From: JBQCDV01 sp051960855
Lineage (GTDB): Bacteria; Actinomycetota; Actinomycetes; JAJZTN01
DNA: 13,704 nucleotides
Reading direction: 5' to 3'
Assembly: GCA_051960855.1 (NCBI GenBank)
Contig: JBQCDV010000205.1
Coordinates: 1 to 13,704 of the forward strand
The notes beneath the pieces are model-generated. The model worked only from the letters and a program-made list of their open reading frames with translations. It searched no databases and was not told the origin of the DNA. Of the stretch, positions 1 through 5,822 are shown piece after piece. Within the stretch, counting starts at the first letter, position 1. Every line of letters starts with the position of its first letter. Made by a program: the position numbers and the translations under genes.

Positions 1-89
1 GCGTCGAGCTCCGCGACCGTCCCCGAACCAGACGGGCGCTCAACGGCCTTCCGCGACAGCTCGTCCCACAGCCCCTCGAAGCTCTTCAC
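1..89 (-). CDS. hisE: Phosphoribosyl-ATP pyrophosphatase HisE, N-terminal part (runs off the window)
   Basis: HisE hydrolyses phosphoribosyl-ATP to phosphoribosyl-AMP in the second step of histidine synthesis, in the cytoplasm. Only the first 29 codons are here. Read from a GTG at 89, they give FEGLWDELSRKAVERPSGSG followed by TVAELDA. This matches the usual actinobacterial HisE start (K-T/S-F-E-x-L, then a K-A-x-x-R-P-x-G-S-G-T-V-x-E-L run). The catalytic EEAAEV region lies outside the window. The gene starts 58 nt after ribH, in the ribH-hisE(-hisG) order often seen in Actinobacteria. No strong Shine-Dalgarno precedes the GTG; an in-frame TTG at 98 is a weaker alternative. The call rests on the N-terminus and position only. 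Confidence 0.85.
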   Translation of the reverse strand, partial: MKSFEGLWDELSRKAVERPSGSGTVAELD

Positions 90-126
90 GTCGCACAAGC
101 CTAAAGGGGCCACGCTCCGGCCTCAC

Positions 127-164
127 TCGTCGCTGTCGCCACAGCGATCATTCGTCGCTGTCGC
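127..164. repeat. Short direct repeat and small hairpin across the ribH stop codon
   Basis: TCGTCGCTGTCGC occurs at 127-139 and again at 152-164, once in the ribH-hisE gap and once in the last ribH codons. The copies start 25 nt apart, so they are not in frame. On the minus strand ACAGCGA and TCGCTGT can also pair around the ribH TGA (7-bp stem, 7-nt loop). No T-run follows. This may be a micro-duplication or a small intercistronic hairpin. Confidence 0.5.
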
Positions 165-690
165 GACCGGGCGTCTCGTATCCGTGCTTCAGCTCCCGCA
201 GCGCCACGGCCGTCGCCACCGCCGACAGCGCCGCCTCGGCCCCCTTGTCCTCTCGCGCCCCCGGGCCGCCAGCCCGGTCCCACGCCTGCTGCTCGTTCTC
301 ACACGTCAGCAGGCCGAAGCCGACGGGCACGCCCGTGTCCACCGACACCTGCGTCAGCCCCACCGTCGCGCCCTGGCAGATGTAGTCGAAGTGCGGTGTC
401 TCCCCGCGGATGACGACAGCGAGCGCGATGACGGCGTCGTAGCCGAGATCGGCCAGGCGCTTGGCGGCCACCGGCAGGTCGAAGGCACCCGGCACGCGCA
501 CGACCGTGTGCTCATCGACGCGGCACTCCCCCAGCGACCGCTTCGCTCCCGCGAGCAGCGCCTCGACCAGCTCCGCGTGCCAGGACCCCGCGACGATCCC
601 CACCCGCAGGGACCGCGCCCCGTGCACATGGAAGCGAGGCTGGCCCTTGCCCGAGGACTCTGCGGCGCCACTGCTCGTCATGGCCGCCAT
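148..690 (-). CDS. ribH: 6,7-dimethyl-8-ribityllumazine synthase
   Basis: This enzyme condenses 5-amino-6-ribitylaminouracil with 3,4-dihydroxy-2-butanone 4-phosphate to give lumazine, the precursor of riboflavin; the family forms pentamers or 60-meric shells. The 180-residue protein has the family landmarks in order: VGIVAGSWH near 30-38, VPGAFDLP at 66-73, and RGETPHFDYI at 95-104 with the catalytic His at 100. GLTQVSVDTGVPVGFGLLT at 111-129 and an ENEQQAWDRA region at 131-140 follow. The first 20 or so residues and the acidic C-terminal tail are outside the conserved core. The ATG at 690 is used; another ATG three codons in (681) is equally possible, and neither has a strong Shine-Dalgarno. 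It follows ribM after 80 nt, so it may share the FMN-responsive transcript, but a palindrome in that gap could separate them. Confidence 0.97.
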   Translation of the reverse strand: MAAMTSSGAAESSGKGQPRFHVHGARSLRVGIVAGSWHAELVEALLAGAKRSLGECRVDEHTVVRVPGAFDLPVAAKRLADLGYDAVIALAVVIRGETPHFDYICQGATVGLTQVSVDTGVPVGFGLLTCENEQQAWDRAGGPGAREDKGAEAALSAVATAVALRELKHGYETPGRDSDE

Positions 691-731
691 TGTGAGCCAC
701 CAACCGGGTCACAAACCGTCCACCCTGACCG

Positions 732-757
732 CCGTGTAGACGAGTGCGTCTACACGG
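732..757. promoter_or_regulatory. Perfect 11-bp inverted repeat in the ribM-ribH gap (operator or hairpin)
   Basis: CCGTGTAGACG (732-742) and CGTCTACACGG (747-757) are exact reverse complements separated by the 4-nt AGTG. The element lies in the 80-nt gap, 14 nt after the ribM stop and about 42 nt before the ribH start. No T-run follows on the minus strand, so it is not a standard Rho-independent terminator. The symmetry suits either a dimeric repressor operator or a stable mRNA hairpin. I do not recognise the site as that of a named regulator. Confidence 0.6.
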
Positions 758-770
758 GAAGTTGACGTGC

Positions 771-1487
771 CTAGGCCGGGACCTCGTCGGGACGGGGAGC
801 GCCCTGCTCCCCGGGCAGGCCACGAGCGATCCGCCGCCAGACGAAGAAGCCCCAGACGACGAAGCCGGCGTAAACCGCGTAGAGCACCGCCGAGGGGTAG
901 AAGCGGAAGTGCAGCAGCTCCGGGACGCCAACGAGGTCGACCGCGATCCAGCACAGCCAGAAGTCGACCCAGCCGCGAGCCATCGCGTAGGTGGCCAGCA
1001 CCGAGCCGACGAAGATCCAGGAGTCGGCGAGGTAGTACCACCACGGGGCGGGGAAGCCGGCACCGACAGCGCGGAAGATCACGAAGCACACGAGCACGGC
1101 CGCCGCCGCCACCGGCAGGTACACCCCCCGCTCACGCGCGGTGGCCCACCGCGGAACCACCGCTTCGGCGTTCGCGCCCGAGGAGGTGGTGCTGCGGCGG
1201 TTGGCCTGCCACCGCCACCAGCCGTAGACGCTGGTCACGATGAAAAAGACCTGGCGTGCCGCCTGGCCGTACAGGGTGGCGCCCTGCGGGTTGGAGAAGG
1301 CGACGCCCAGGAACACCGTGAAGAGCAGGGCGTTCCCGACGATGCCGACCGGCCATGCCCAGACCCGGCGGAACATGCCGCCGATCGCGGAGGCCAACCC
1401 GAAGGCATTGCCGATGATCTCGCGCCAGAGGATGGCGTGACCAGCGATCACAAGCTGGGCTTCGAAGAGCCAGTGCAGGACGTTCAA
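771..1487 (-). CDS. ribM: PnuC-family transporter, probable riboflavin transporter RibM
   Basis: This is an integral membrane protein of 238 residues, in the size range of the PnuC family of vitamin transporters. Family features are WAWPVGIVGNALLF (about residues 43-56), a QVFFIVTSVYGWWRW segment after the third helix, and a C-terminal half with the W-x-x-x-D spacing of PnuC. About seven hydrophobic segments are visible. PnuC proteins carry nicotinamide riboside or related vitamins. The actinobacterial branch behind FMN riboswitches (RibM/PnuX) takes up riboflavin, and this gene has such a riboswitch directly upstream. Specificity is therefore inferred from regulation, not from residues in the protein. 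Translation most likely starts at a TTG at 1487, with GGAGG 6 nt upstream; no better start lies nearby. The cytoplasmic loop near residues 97-115 is Ser/Thr/Arg-rich and variable. Confidence 0.9.
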   Translation of the reverse strand: MNVLHWLFEAQLVIAGHAILWREIIGNAFGLASAIGGMFRRVWAWPVGIVGNALLFTVFLGVAFSNPQGATLYGQAARQVFFIVTSVYGWWRWQANRRSTTSSGANAEAVVPRWATARERGVYLPVAAAAVLVCFVIFRAVGAGFPAPWWYYLADSWIFVGSVLATYAMARGWVDFWLCWIAVDLVGVPELLHFRFYPSAVLYAVYAGFVVWGFFVWRRIARGLPGEQGAPRPDEVPA

Positions 1488-1674
1488 CGTGTGCCTCCGG
1501 GCAGGAAGGTGCTCCGGGGCTGCAACGTCCGCCGGTGCTCTCCGCCGGTGACGCCGATCGCGACGAGCCGTTGGCGCGACGGACCACGGGAGGGACTGCT
1601 CCCGTCGAGCCGACCACGCCGAAGGCTGCGTCGCCGCATCACGTCAACTTGACGGTAAGCCGCGACAGATCGCC
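1488..1674 (-). promoter_or_regulatory. Long leader / expression platform between the FMN aptamer and ribM
   Basis: These 187 nt hold no recognisable gene. Structures seen on the transcript, 5' to 3', are: a short palindrome CGTCAAGTTGACG (1642-1654); a 7-bp hairpin ACGGGAG/CTCCCGT (1586-1605, 6-nt loop); two copies of CACCGGCGGA 13 nt apart; then CCCCGGAGCAC (1509-1519). The last is an exact complement of GTGCTCCGGGG at 1789-1799 in the aptamer 5' strand. No hairpin is followed by a U-tract. Control is therefore more likely through access to the ribosome binding site, or Rho, than through an intrinsic terminator. This is inference without a folding calculation. Confidence 0.6.
1494..1498 (-). 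promoter_or_regulatory. Shine-Dalgarno GGAGG of ribM
   Basis: GGAGG stands 6 nt before the TTG start codon and decides that start. It lies inside CCCGGAGGCAC, which resembles the antisequestor-like segment 18 nt further upstream, so its accessibility may depend on leader folding. An upstream CCTTC can pair with GGAGG across a 6-nt loop. Confidence 0.7.
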
Positions 1675-1802
1675 CGCGTGCGCCTCCCATCCGGACTCTC
1701 ACCGTCGGTCCAGGAGTTCCACCTGGTCCACCGGCCGCTGGCTGCGGTCGGGTCGCGGACTGTCACCGCCGGTTCGGAATTTCACCGACCCCGGAGCACG
1801 CG
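1675..1802 (-). promoter_or_regulatory. FMN riboswitch (RFN element)
   Basis: On the minus strand the full RFN consensus is present. In order: GGTGAAATTCC, ACCGGCGGTGACAGTCCGCG, a variable arm, GGTGGAACTCC, GACCGACGGTGAGAGTCC and GGATGGGA. The closing helix P1 pairs CGCGTGCTCC (1793-1802) with GGCGCACGCG (1675-1684), ten positions with one U-C mismatch. RFN elements bind flavin mononucleotide and normally switch off riboflavin synthesis or transport genes when FMN is plentiful. The gene behind it is the PnuC-like ribM, with ribH next. Confidence 0.97.
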
Positions 1803-1820
1803 TGTGTCGTGTTCAGGATG

Positions 1821-1850
1821 ATTCTGCTCCGATCGACTCCCGCGCGCCAA
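1821..1850 (-). promoter_or_regulatory. Possible promoter for the FMN riboswitch-ribM transcript
   Basis: On the minus strand TTGGCG (1845-1850) and CAGAAT (1821-1826) are 18 nt apart and resemble -35 and -10 hexamers. A transcript starting about 7 nt further on would begin some 10 nt before the riboswitch P1 stem, which is where one would be expected. The 75-nt gap between the upstream gene and the riboswitch is otherwise empty. The match is imperfect and the call is tentative. Confidence 0.35.
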
Positions 1851-1877
1851 CTCGCCACTCGGGCCGGAGCCAGGCGG

Positions 1878-2468
1878 TCAGCTGCTTGATGTCCCGTCGT
1901 GCTGCTGCTCGCCGCCCTCGCGTCCGGTGCCCTTCCGGTCACCTTCTGCGGCCTGGCGAGCGGAGCTCGCCTGGTCACGGTCGCTCTCGCGTGCCAGCCG
2001 CTCCAAGGCCGCATCGAGACGCTCGTCGCGCTCCCGCAGCTCATCCGCGCTGCGGTCCTCGAGGAAGGCCGCGCGGTCGGCAGCCGCCTCGTCCCGGTCC
2101 CGGCCGCTCCAGTCCCGATCCAGACCTGAGTGCCACCGGTCGCGCTGTGCGCCGTCGGTGTCATCCGAGCGCGCCTGAGCCAACTCATCGCGCTCGCGTG
2201 CCGCTCGGTCGCGCAGCCCCGCCGCAGCATCCCGCTGGTCGGCACGGTCGAGCAGGTCTCCGACCGCCTTCGCACGCTCGTCCGCGAGCCGCTCGCGCTC
2301 GTCCGCGAGCCGCTCGCGCTCGTCGGCAGTCCGGTCACGTTCGTCGGCGATCGAGTCGCGCCGATCGGCGAGGCGCTCGCGCTCGTCTGCGAGCCGGTCA
2401 CGCTTGTCAGCCATGCGGTCACGCTCCTCCGAGCGGTCCTGCCGCTCGTCTTGTCTCCAGCTGCCCAC
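1878..2468 (-). CDS. Highly charged heptad-repeat protein of unknown function
   Basis: I do not recognise a named family. The 196-residue product is made mostly of Arg, Asp, Glu and Ala. Residues 16-64 are seven successive heptads of the type RDRLADE or RERLADE. Decayed heptads continue to about residue 99 (RDAAAGL, RDRAARE, RDELAQA). A Trp-containing stretch and a second charged helix follow (about 110-175), then a polar Gln/Ser tail. It should form long alpha-helix, either coiled coil or single helix. There is no signal peptide, membrane segment or Cys. Arrays of this kind occur in other actinobacterial proteins, some with signalling domains, but none is attached here. The start is uncertain: GTG at 2468 has GGGAGG 10 nt upstream, while ATG at 2486 and ATG at 2414 are alternatives. 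It lies between rpe and the FMN riboswitch, where ribD would often be. Confidence 0.65.
   Translation of the reverse strand: MGSWRQDERQDRSEERDRMADKRDRLADERERLADRRDSIADERDRTADERERLADERERLADERAKAVGDLLDRADQRDAAAGLRDRAARERDELAQARSDDTDGAQRDRWHSGLDRDWSGRDRDEAAADRAAFLEDRSADELRERDERLDAALERLARESDRDQASSARQAAEGDRKGTGREGGEQQHDGTSSS
2277..2423 (-). repeat. Seven tandem 21-bp repeats encoding the heptads
   Basis: Seven contiguous 21-bp units lie inside the charged-protein gene. Two adjacent units are identical at the DNA level (CGCTCGTCCGCGAGCCGCTCG on the plus strand at 2275-2295 and 2296-2316), and the others differ at several positions. Because 21 is a multiple of 3, changes in copy number keep the frame. 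The same periodicity keeps other frames open, which creates long spurious ORFs on both strands. Confidence 0.85.
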
Positions 2469-2551
2469 GCGCCGGACACCTCCCATGGCGACGCTCGTCG
2501 TGCCGCGCAGTGCGCTGGCATCCTCATCATCATTTCGCGGGTGGCCTGCCG

Positions 2552-2576
2552 CGTCACGCCGAGGCGGCGTGTGACG
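2552..2576 (-). terminator. Stem-loop just downstream of rpe (terminator-like, no U-tract)
   Basis: Seven nt after the rpe stop, the transcript can pair CGTC and ACGCCG with CGGCGT and GACG (10 bp, a 2-nt bulge, a 3-nt loop). It is stable and well placed to end or protect the rpe transcript. No run of U follows, so intrinsic termination is not proven. The rest of the 2469-2583 gap shows nothing else recognisable. Confidence 0.4.
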
Positions 2577-2583
2577 TCCGGAG

Positions 2584-3246
2584 TCAGTGACGGTGCCCGC
2601 CAGCCAACGCCCGCAGCTCGTCCACGGCCGCGGCGGCGTCCTCGGCCCCATAGACCGCCGAGCCCGCTACGAAGACATCGGCGCCGGCCTCTGCCGCCCG
2701 CTCGATCGTGGCCGCCGAGACCCCGCCGTCCACCTGCAGCCAGACATCGGCTCCAGAGCTGTCAAGCAGACGGCGAGCGCGCGCGATCTTGGGCAGCACG
2801 ATGTCGAGGAAGCTCTGCCCGCCGAAGCCGGGCTCGACGGTCATAAGCAGCAGCATGTCGAGCTCGGACAGGAGGTCCTCGTAGGGCTCGACCGGCGTCG
2901 CGGGCCGCAGCGCCATCCCCGCCCGCGCACCCCGCGCTCGCAGCTCGCGAGCCAGGCGGACCGGAGCGGTCGCGGCCTCCACGTGGAAGGTCACGCTCTG
3001 TGCTCCCGCCTCCGCGTACGCCGGAGCCCACCTGTCAGGGTCCTCGATCATCAGGTGGCAGTCGACGGGCAGCTCGCTGACGGCGAGGATCCGCTCGACC
3101 ACCGGCAGCCCCAGCGTCAGGTTGGGCACGAAGTGGTTGTCCATGACGTCGACGTGCACCCAGTCGGCGGTGGAGATCCGGGCGATCTCAGCCTCGAGGT
3201 TGGCGAAGTCGGCGGACAGGATGCTCGGTGAGATCTGGACGGACAC
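2584..3246 (-). CDS. rpe: Ribulose-phosphate 3-epimerase
   Basis: Rpe interconverts ribulose 5-phosphate and xylulose 5-phosphate in the pentose phosphate pathway; ribulose 5-phosphate is also a riboflavin precursor. The 220-residue protein is of normal length and shows a complete TIM-barrel signature. ISPSILSADF is at 5-14, and HVDVMDNHFVPN at 31-42 carries metal-site His31 and catalytic Asp33. CHLMI at 63-67 supplies metal-site His64, and ALRPATPVE is at 112-120. MTVEPGFGGQ at 135-144 binds phosphate, QVDGG at 171-175 holds Asp173, and VAGSAV lies near the end. Translation starts at GTG 3246, 28 nt after the rsmB stop, so it is probably cotranscribed with rsmB. The order fmt-rsmB-rpe is conserved in Actinobacteria. 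Confidence 0.98.
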   Translation of the reverse strand: MSVQISPSILSADFANLEAEIARISTADWVHVDVMDNHFVPNLTLGLPVVERILAVSELPVDCHLMIEDPDRWAPAYAEAGAQSVTFHVEAATAPVRLARELRARGARAGMALRPATPVEPYEDLLSELDMLLLMTVEPGFGGQSFLDIVLPKIARARRLLDSSGADVWLQVDGGVSAATIERAAEAGADVFVAGSAVYGAEDAAAAVDELRALAGGHRH

Positions 3247-3274
3247 CGTCGCAACCTATCGACGCAGCAGGGCG

Positions 3275-4882
3275 CTATCCATTCCGCCGCAGGAGGGACA
3301 TGAACATCGCATCCGTCCCGTGCACGTGCGGCCACAGCTGCACGGCCGGCCCGGGCCCGAGCGGGATCGGCTCCCCTTCATGCTTCATGGCCACCTCCCG
3401 AACGACGTCGTCGGTGGCCAGGCGCGTGACGTCGCCGCGCCGCCGCAGCACGTCGTCGACCACGAGCCGCGTCTCGGCCAGATGGGGGCTGCAGGTGGCG
3501 TAGAGCACGACACCACCGGGCCGCACCGCGTCGAGGGCGGCACCCAGCAGCTCACGCTGCAGCCGGGTCAGGGCTCCGACGTCTGAGGGCTGCCGGCGCC
3601 AGCGGGCCTCCGGCCGACGCCGCAGCGCGCCCAGCCCAGTGCAGGGGACGTCGACGAGGATGCGGTCGAACGGCTGCAGCCGGCCGTCGCGCACGGCCGC
3701 TCCCACCTCTCGGCCGTCCTCCGTTGACACCGACCACTCCCCGGGAATCGCGGCCAGGGCCTGCCGCACGAGCTCGGCACGGTGCTCGGCGACCTCGACG
3801 GCGAGCAGGCTCGCGCCACGATGCGCTGCGAGCCCCGCGAGCAGGGCGGCCTTGCCCCCCGGCCCGGCACACAGGTCGGCCCAGCGGGCGTCGGGTCCGT
3901 CGAGCGGTGCGGCCGCGAGCGCGAGCGCCACCAGTTGGCTGCCCTCGTCCTGGACCCCGGCGCGGCCGTCTCGCACCGCGGGGATGCGGTGCGGGTTGCC
4001 GCCGTCGAGCACGGCCGCGAACGGCGACCACGTGCCGGGGGTCACCCGGGAGGCTTCATCGTCGGCGTCCCTGGCGCCCTCTGAGGTCTCCCCCGCGCCG
4101 ACGAGCTCGGGCACGTCGCTGAGTCCGGGGCGCGCGACGAGGGTGACCTTCGGGGCCTCGTTGTCGGCCGTCAGCAGCGCCTCCAGCTCACCGCCGGTCG
4201 TGATCGCGCCGTCTCGGCCGTCGGCCCGCAGCGCCTCGGCGAAGGCGCGGATCTCCCACGAGGGATGACTCTGAACCGTCGCGAGATGGGCGAGGGCGTC
4301 GGCTTCCGCGGGCGGCGCTACCTCGGCCACCCACTCCTCGAGGGTGCGCTCGGTGAGCCGCCGCAGGACGCCGTTCACGAGCCCGGCCGGCCCTGAGGTC
4401 AGGACCTGCCTCGCGAGCGCGACGGTCGCGCTGACGGCAGCGTGAGGGGGGACGCGCATCGCGAGCACCTGATGCGCGCCGAGGCGGAGCACGTCCCGCA
4501 GCGGTGGGTCCAGTCGGGCCATGGGTCGCCCGGTCGCAGACTCCACGATCGGGTCGTAGAGGCCGCGCCCGCGCAGCGCCCCGTAGACGAGCTCGGTCGC
4601 GAAGGCCGCGTCACGCCCCGCGATCCGGCGTTCGCGCAGGACCGCTGGCAGGGCGAGGTTGGCGTAGGCGTCCCGCTCGTCGACAGCTCGCAGGACGTCG
4701 AACGCGGCCAGGCGCGCCAGGTCGGTCTCTGACGGGCGGCTGCGTGGCGCGACCCTCGGGCCGCCCTGGCGGCGTCCTCCACTCTGACGGGACGCGCTGC
4801 CCTGGCGAGGGGCGCTGCCCTGGCGCGGTCCTCCACTCTGGCGGGGTCCTCGGCGCTCGGGTCGTCCCTGGGGTTCGCTCAC
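3275..4882 (-). CDS. rsmB: 16S rRNA (cytosine-967-C5)-methyltransferase RsmB (Sun/Fmu)
   Basis: RsmB methylates cytosine 967 of 16S rRNA using S-adenosylmethionine. The 535-residue protein has an N-terminal NusB-like helical domain (about 50-200) and a Rossmann methyltransferase domain. The SAM-binding motif DLCAGPGGK is at 336-344, DVPCTGLGALRR holds Cys414, and YATCSPH holds Cys464. The two cysteines are 50 residues apart, as in E. coli RsmB (Cys325 and Cys375). Before the NusB-like domain lies an unusual Arg/Gly/Gln/Ser-rich stretch, which makes the protein about 100 residues longer than E. coli RsmB (429 aa). GTG at 4882 lies 4 nt after the fmt stop and is preferred. A longer reading from GTG 4921 would overlap fmt by 35 nt. 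The Shine-Dalgarno is weak, so translation is probably coupled to fmt. Confidence 0.95.
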   Translation of the reverse strand: MSEPQGRPERRGPRQSGGPRQGSAPRQGSASRQSGGRRQGGPRVAPRSRPSETDLARLAAFDVLRAVDERDAYANLALPAVLRERRIAGRDAAFATELVYGALRGRGLYDPIVESATGRPMARLDPPLRDVLRLGAHQVLAMRVPPHAAVSATVALARQVLTSGPAGLVNGVLRRLTERTLEEWVAEVAPPAEADALAHLATVQSHPSWEIRAFAEALRADGRDGAITTGGELEALLTADNEAPKVTLVARPGLSDVPELVGAGETSEGARDADDEASRVTPGTWSPFAAVLDGGNPHRIPAVRDGRAGVQDEGSQLVALALAAAPLDGPDARWADLCAGPGGKAALLAGLAAHRGASLLAVEVAEHRAELVRQALAAIPGEWSVSTEDGREVGAAVRDGRLQPFDRILVDVPCTGLGALRRRPEARWRRQPSDVGALTRLQRELLGAALDAVRPGGVVLYATCSPHLAETRLVVDDVLRRRGDVTRLATDDVVREVAMKHEGEPIPLGPGPAVQLWPHVHGTDAMFMSLLRRNG

Positions 4883-4886
4883 GCCG

Positions 4887-5819
4887 TCAATCCAACCGCT
4901 CCCCGGCCAGTGGCCGGACACCGCGGGCCCAGTCGGCGGCCGCCATGGGTCGCTTGCCCGGCGGCCGCACCTCGGTCAGCGCCACGGGCTCGGTCCCTGT
5001 CCCGACCAGGACCTGCCGCTTGTCTGCTCGCAGTTCCCCGGGGGCGAGCGTCGGGCCCTCCTGACTCGATTGCGGAAGCACCGGCCCGAGGCCGAGCCGC
5101 TCGCCGCGGAAAGTCGTCCAGGGGCCCGGCTCCGGCGTCATCGCGCGCGCCAACCGGTCGACGTGGAACCCGGGTGACGCCCACGGCACCCGCGCCTGCT
5201 CGACGCCGATTTTGGGTGCGAGGGAGATGCCCTCGTCGGGCTGCGGAACCGGCCGCAGGCCGCCCGACTCGAGGCCGTCCATCGTGGCGACCAGCAGACC
5301 CGCGCCCGCTTCGGACAGCCGGGTCAGGAGCTCCCCGGAGGTATCCCGAGGCCGCACAGTCTCGGTGAGGACACCGAGCACCGGGCCGGTGTCGAGGCCC
5401 TCCTCGAGCAGGAACGTCGTCGCGCCGGTGACCTCATCGCCGGCAAGGACGGCGTGCTGGACGGGGGCCGCGCCCCGCCACGCGGGAAGGACGGAGAAGT
5501 GCAGGTTCACCCACCCCAGTGGCGGGATGGTCAGGGCGGCCGGAGGGACGAGGGCGCCGTAGGCGACGATCGCGCATGCGTCAGGACCGAGCTGCCGGAT
5601 CGCCTCGAGCGTCTCGGGGTCACGCAGCCGCGAGGCCTTGACCGTGGGCAGCCCGGCCTCCGCCGCGCGCTGCGCGATGGGAGAGGGCACCAGTCGGCGG
5701 CCCCGGCCGGCGGGCGCGTCGGGCCGCGTCAGGACTCCGACGACGTCGTGAGAGCTGGCCAACAGCGCCTCGAGGGAGGGAAGCGCGGCCGCCGGCGTGC
5801 CAGCGAAGACGAGGCGCAC
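4887..5819 (-). CDS. fmt: Methionyl-tRNA formyltransferase
   Basis: Fmt transfers a formyl group from 10-formyltetrahydrofolate to initiator Met-tRNA. The 310-residue protein is the usual length. It has FAGTP at 5-9, the folate-domain motif VNLHFSVLPAWRGAAPVQ at 104-121, and GLDTGPV at 141-147. The catalytic triad is Asn105, His107 and Asp143. From about residue 210 the C-terminal tRNA-binding barrel follows, ending near PPGKRPM and the last helix. The start is GTG at 5819, 3 nt after the def stop, with no clear Shine-Dalgarno, so translational coupling to def is likely. def and fmt are a classic pair: one adds the formyl group before initiation and the other removes it from the new protein. 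Confidence 0.98.
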   Translation of the reverse strand: MRLVFAGTPAAALPSLEALLASSHDVVGVLTRPDAPAGRGRRLVPSPIAQRAAEAGLPTVKASRLRDPETLEAIRQLGPDACAIVAYGALVPPAALTIPPLGWVNLHFSVLPAWRGAAPVQHAVLAGDEVTGATTFLLEEGLDTGPVLGVLTETVRPRDTSGELLTRLSEAGAGLLVATMDGLESGGLRPVPQPDEGISLAPKIGVEQARVPWASPGFHVDRLARAMTPEPGPWTTFRGERLGLGPVLPQSSQEGPTLAPGELRADKRQVLVGTGTEPVALTEVRPPGKRPMAAADWARGVRPLAGERLD

Positions 5820-5822
5820 CCG

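Noticed and set aside
759..1650. 11-bp inverted match (AAGTTGACGTG at 759-769 and its complement at 1640-1650) flanking ribM
   Set aside because: Two 11-bp matches about 0.9 kb apart are expected by chance several times in a window this long. There is no transposase, target duplication or other sign of mobility.
744..1652. 302-codon plus-strand ORF antisense to ribM and the riboswitch leader
   Set aside because: The opposite strand encodes a clear PnuC-family membrane protein, and the plus-strand product is low-complexity and matches no family I recognise.
2277..2423. Regular repeats considered as a CRISPR array
   Set aside because: The 21-bp units are contiguous with no spacers and encode protein heptads.
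1763..2557. 264-codon minus-strand ORF across the 21-bp repeats
   Set aside because: It is another frame of the charged heptad-repeat gene, held open because the repeat length is a multiple of 3. It would also run into the FMN riboswitch, and its composition (Ser/Thr/Arg-rich) is typical of an off-frame reading.
2130..2846. 238-codon plus-strand ORF with LVREPLALVREPLALV repeats
   Set aside because: It is antisense to the heptad-repeat gene and to the end of rpe. The repeats mirror the RERLADE heptads, and the frame overlaps a certain gene.
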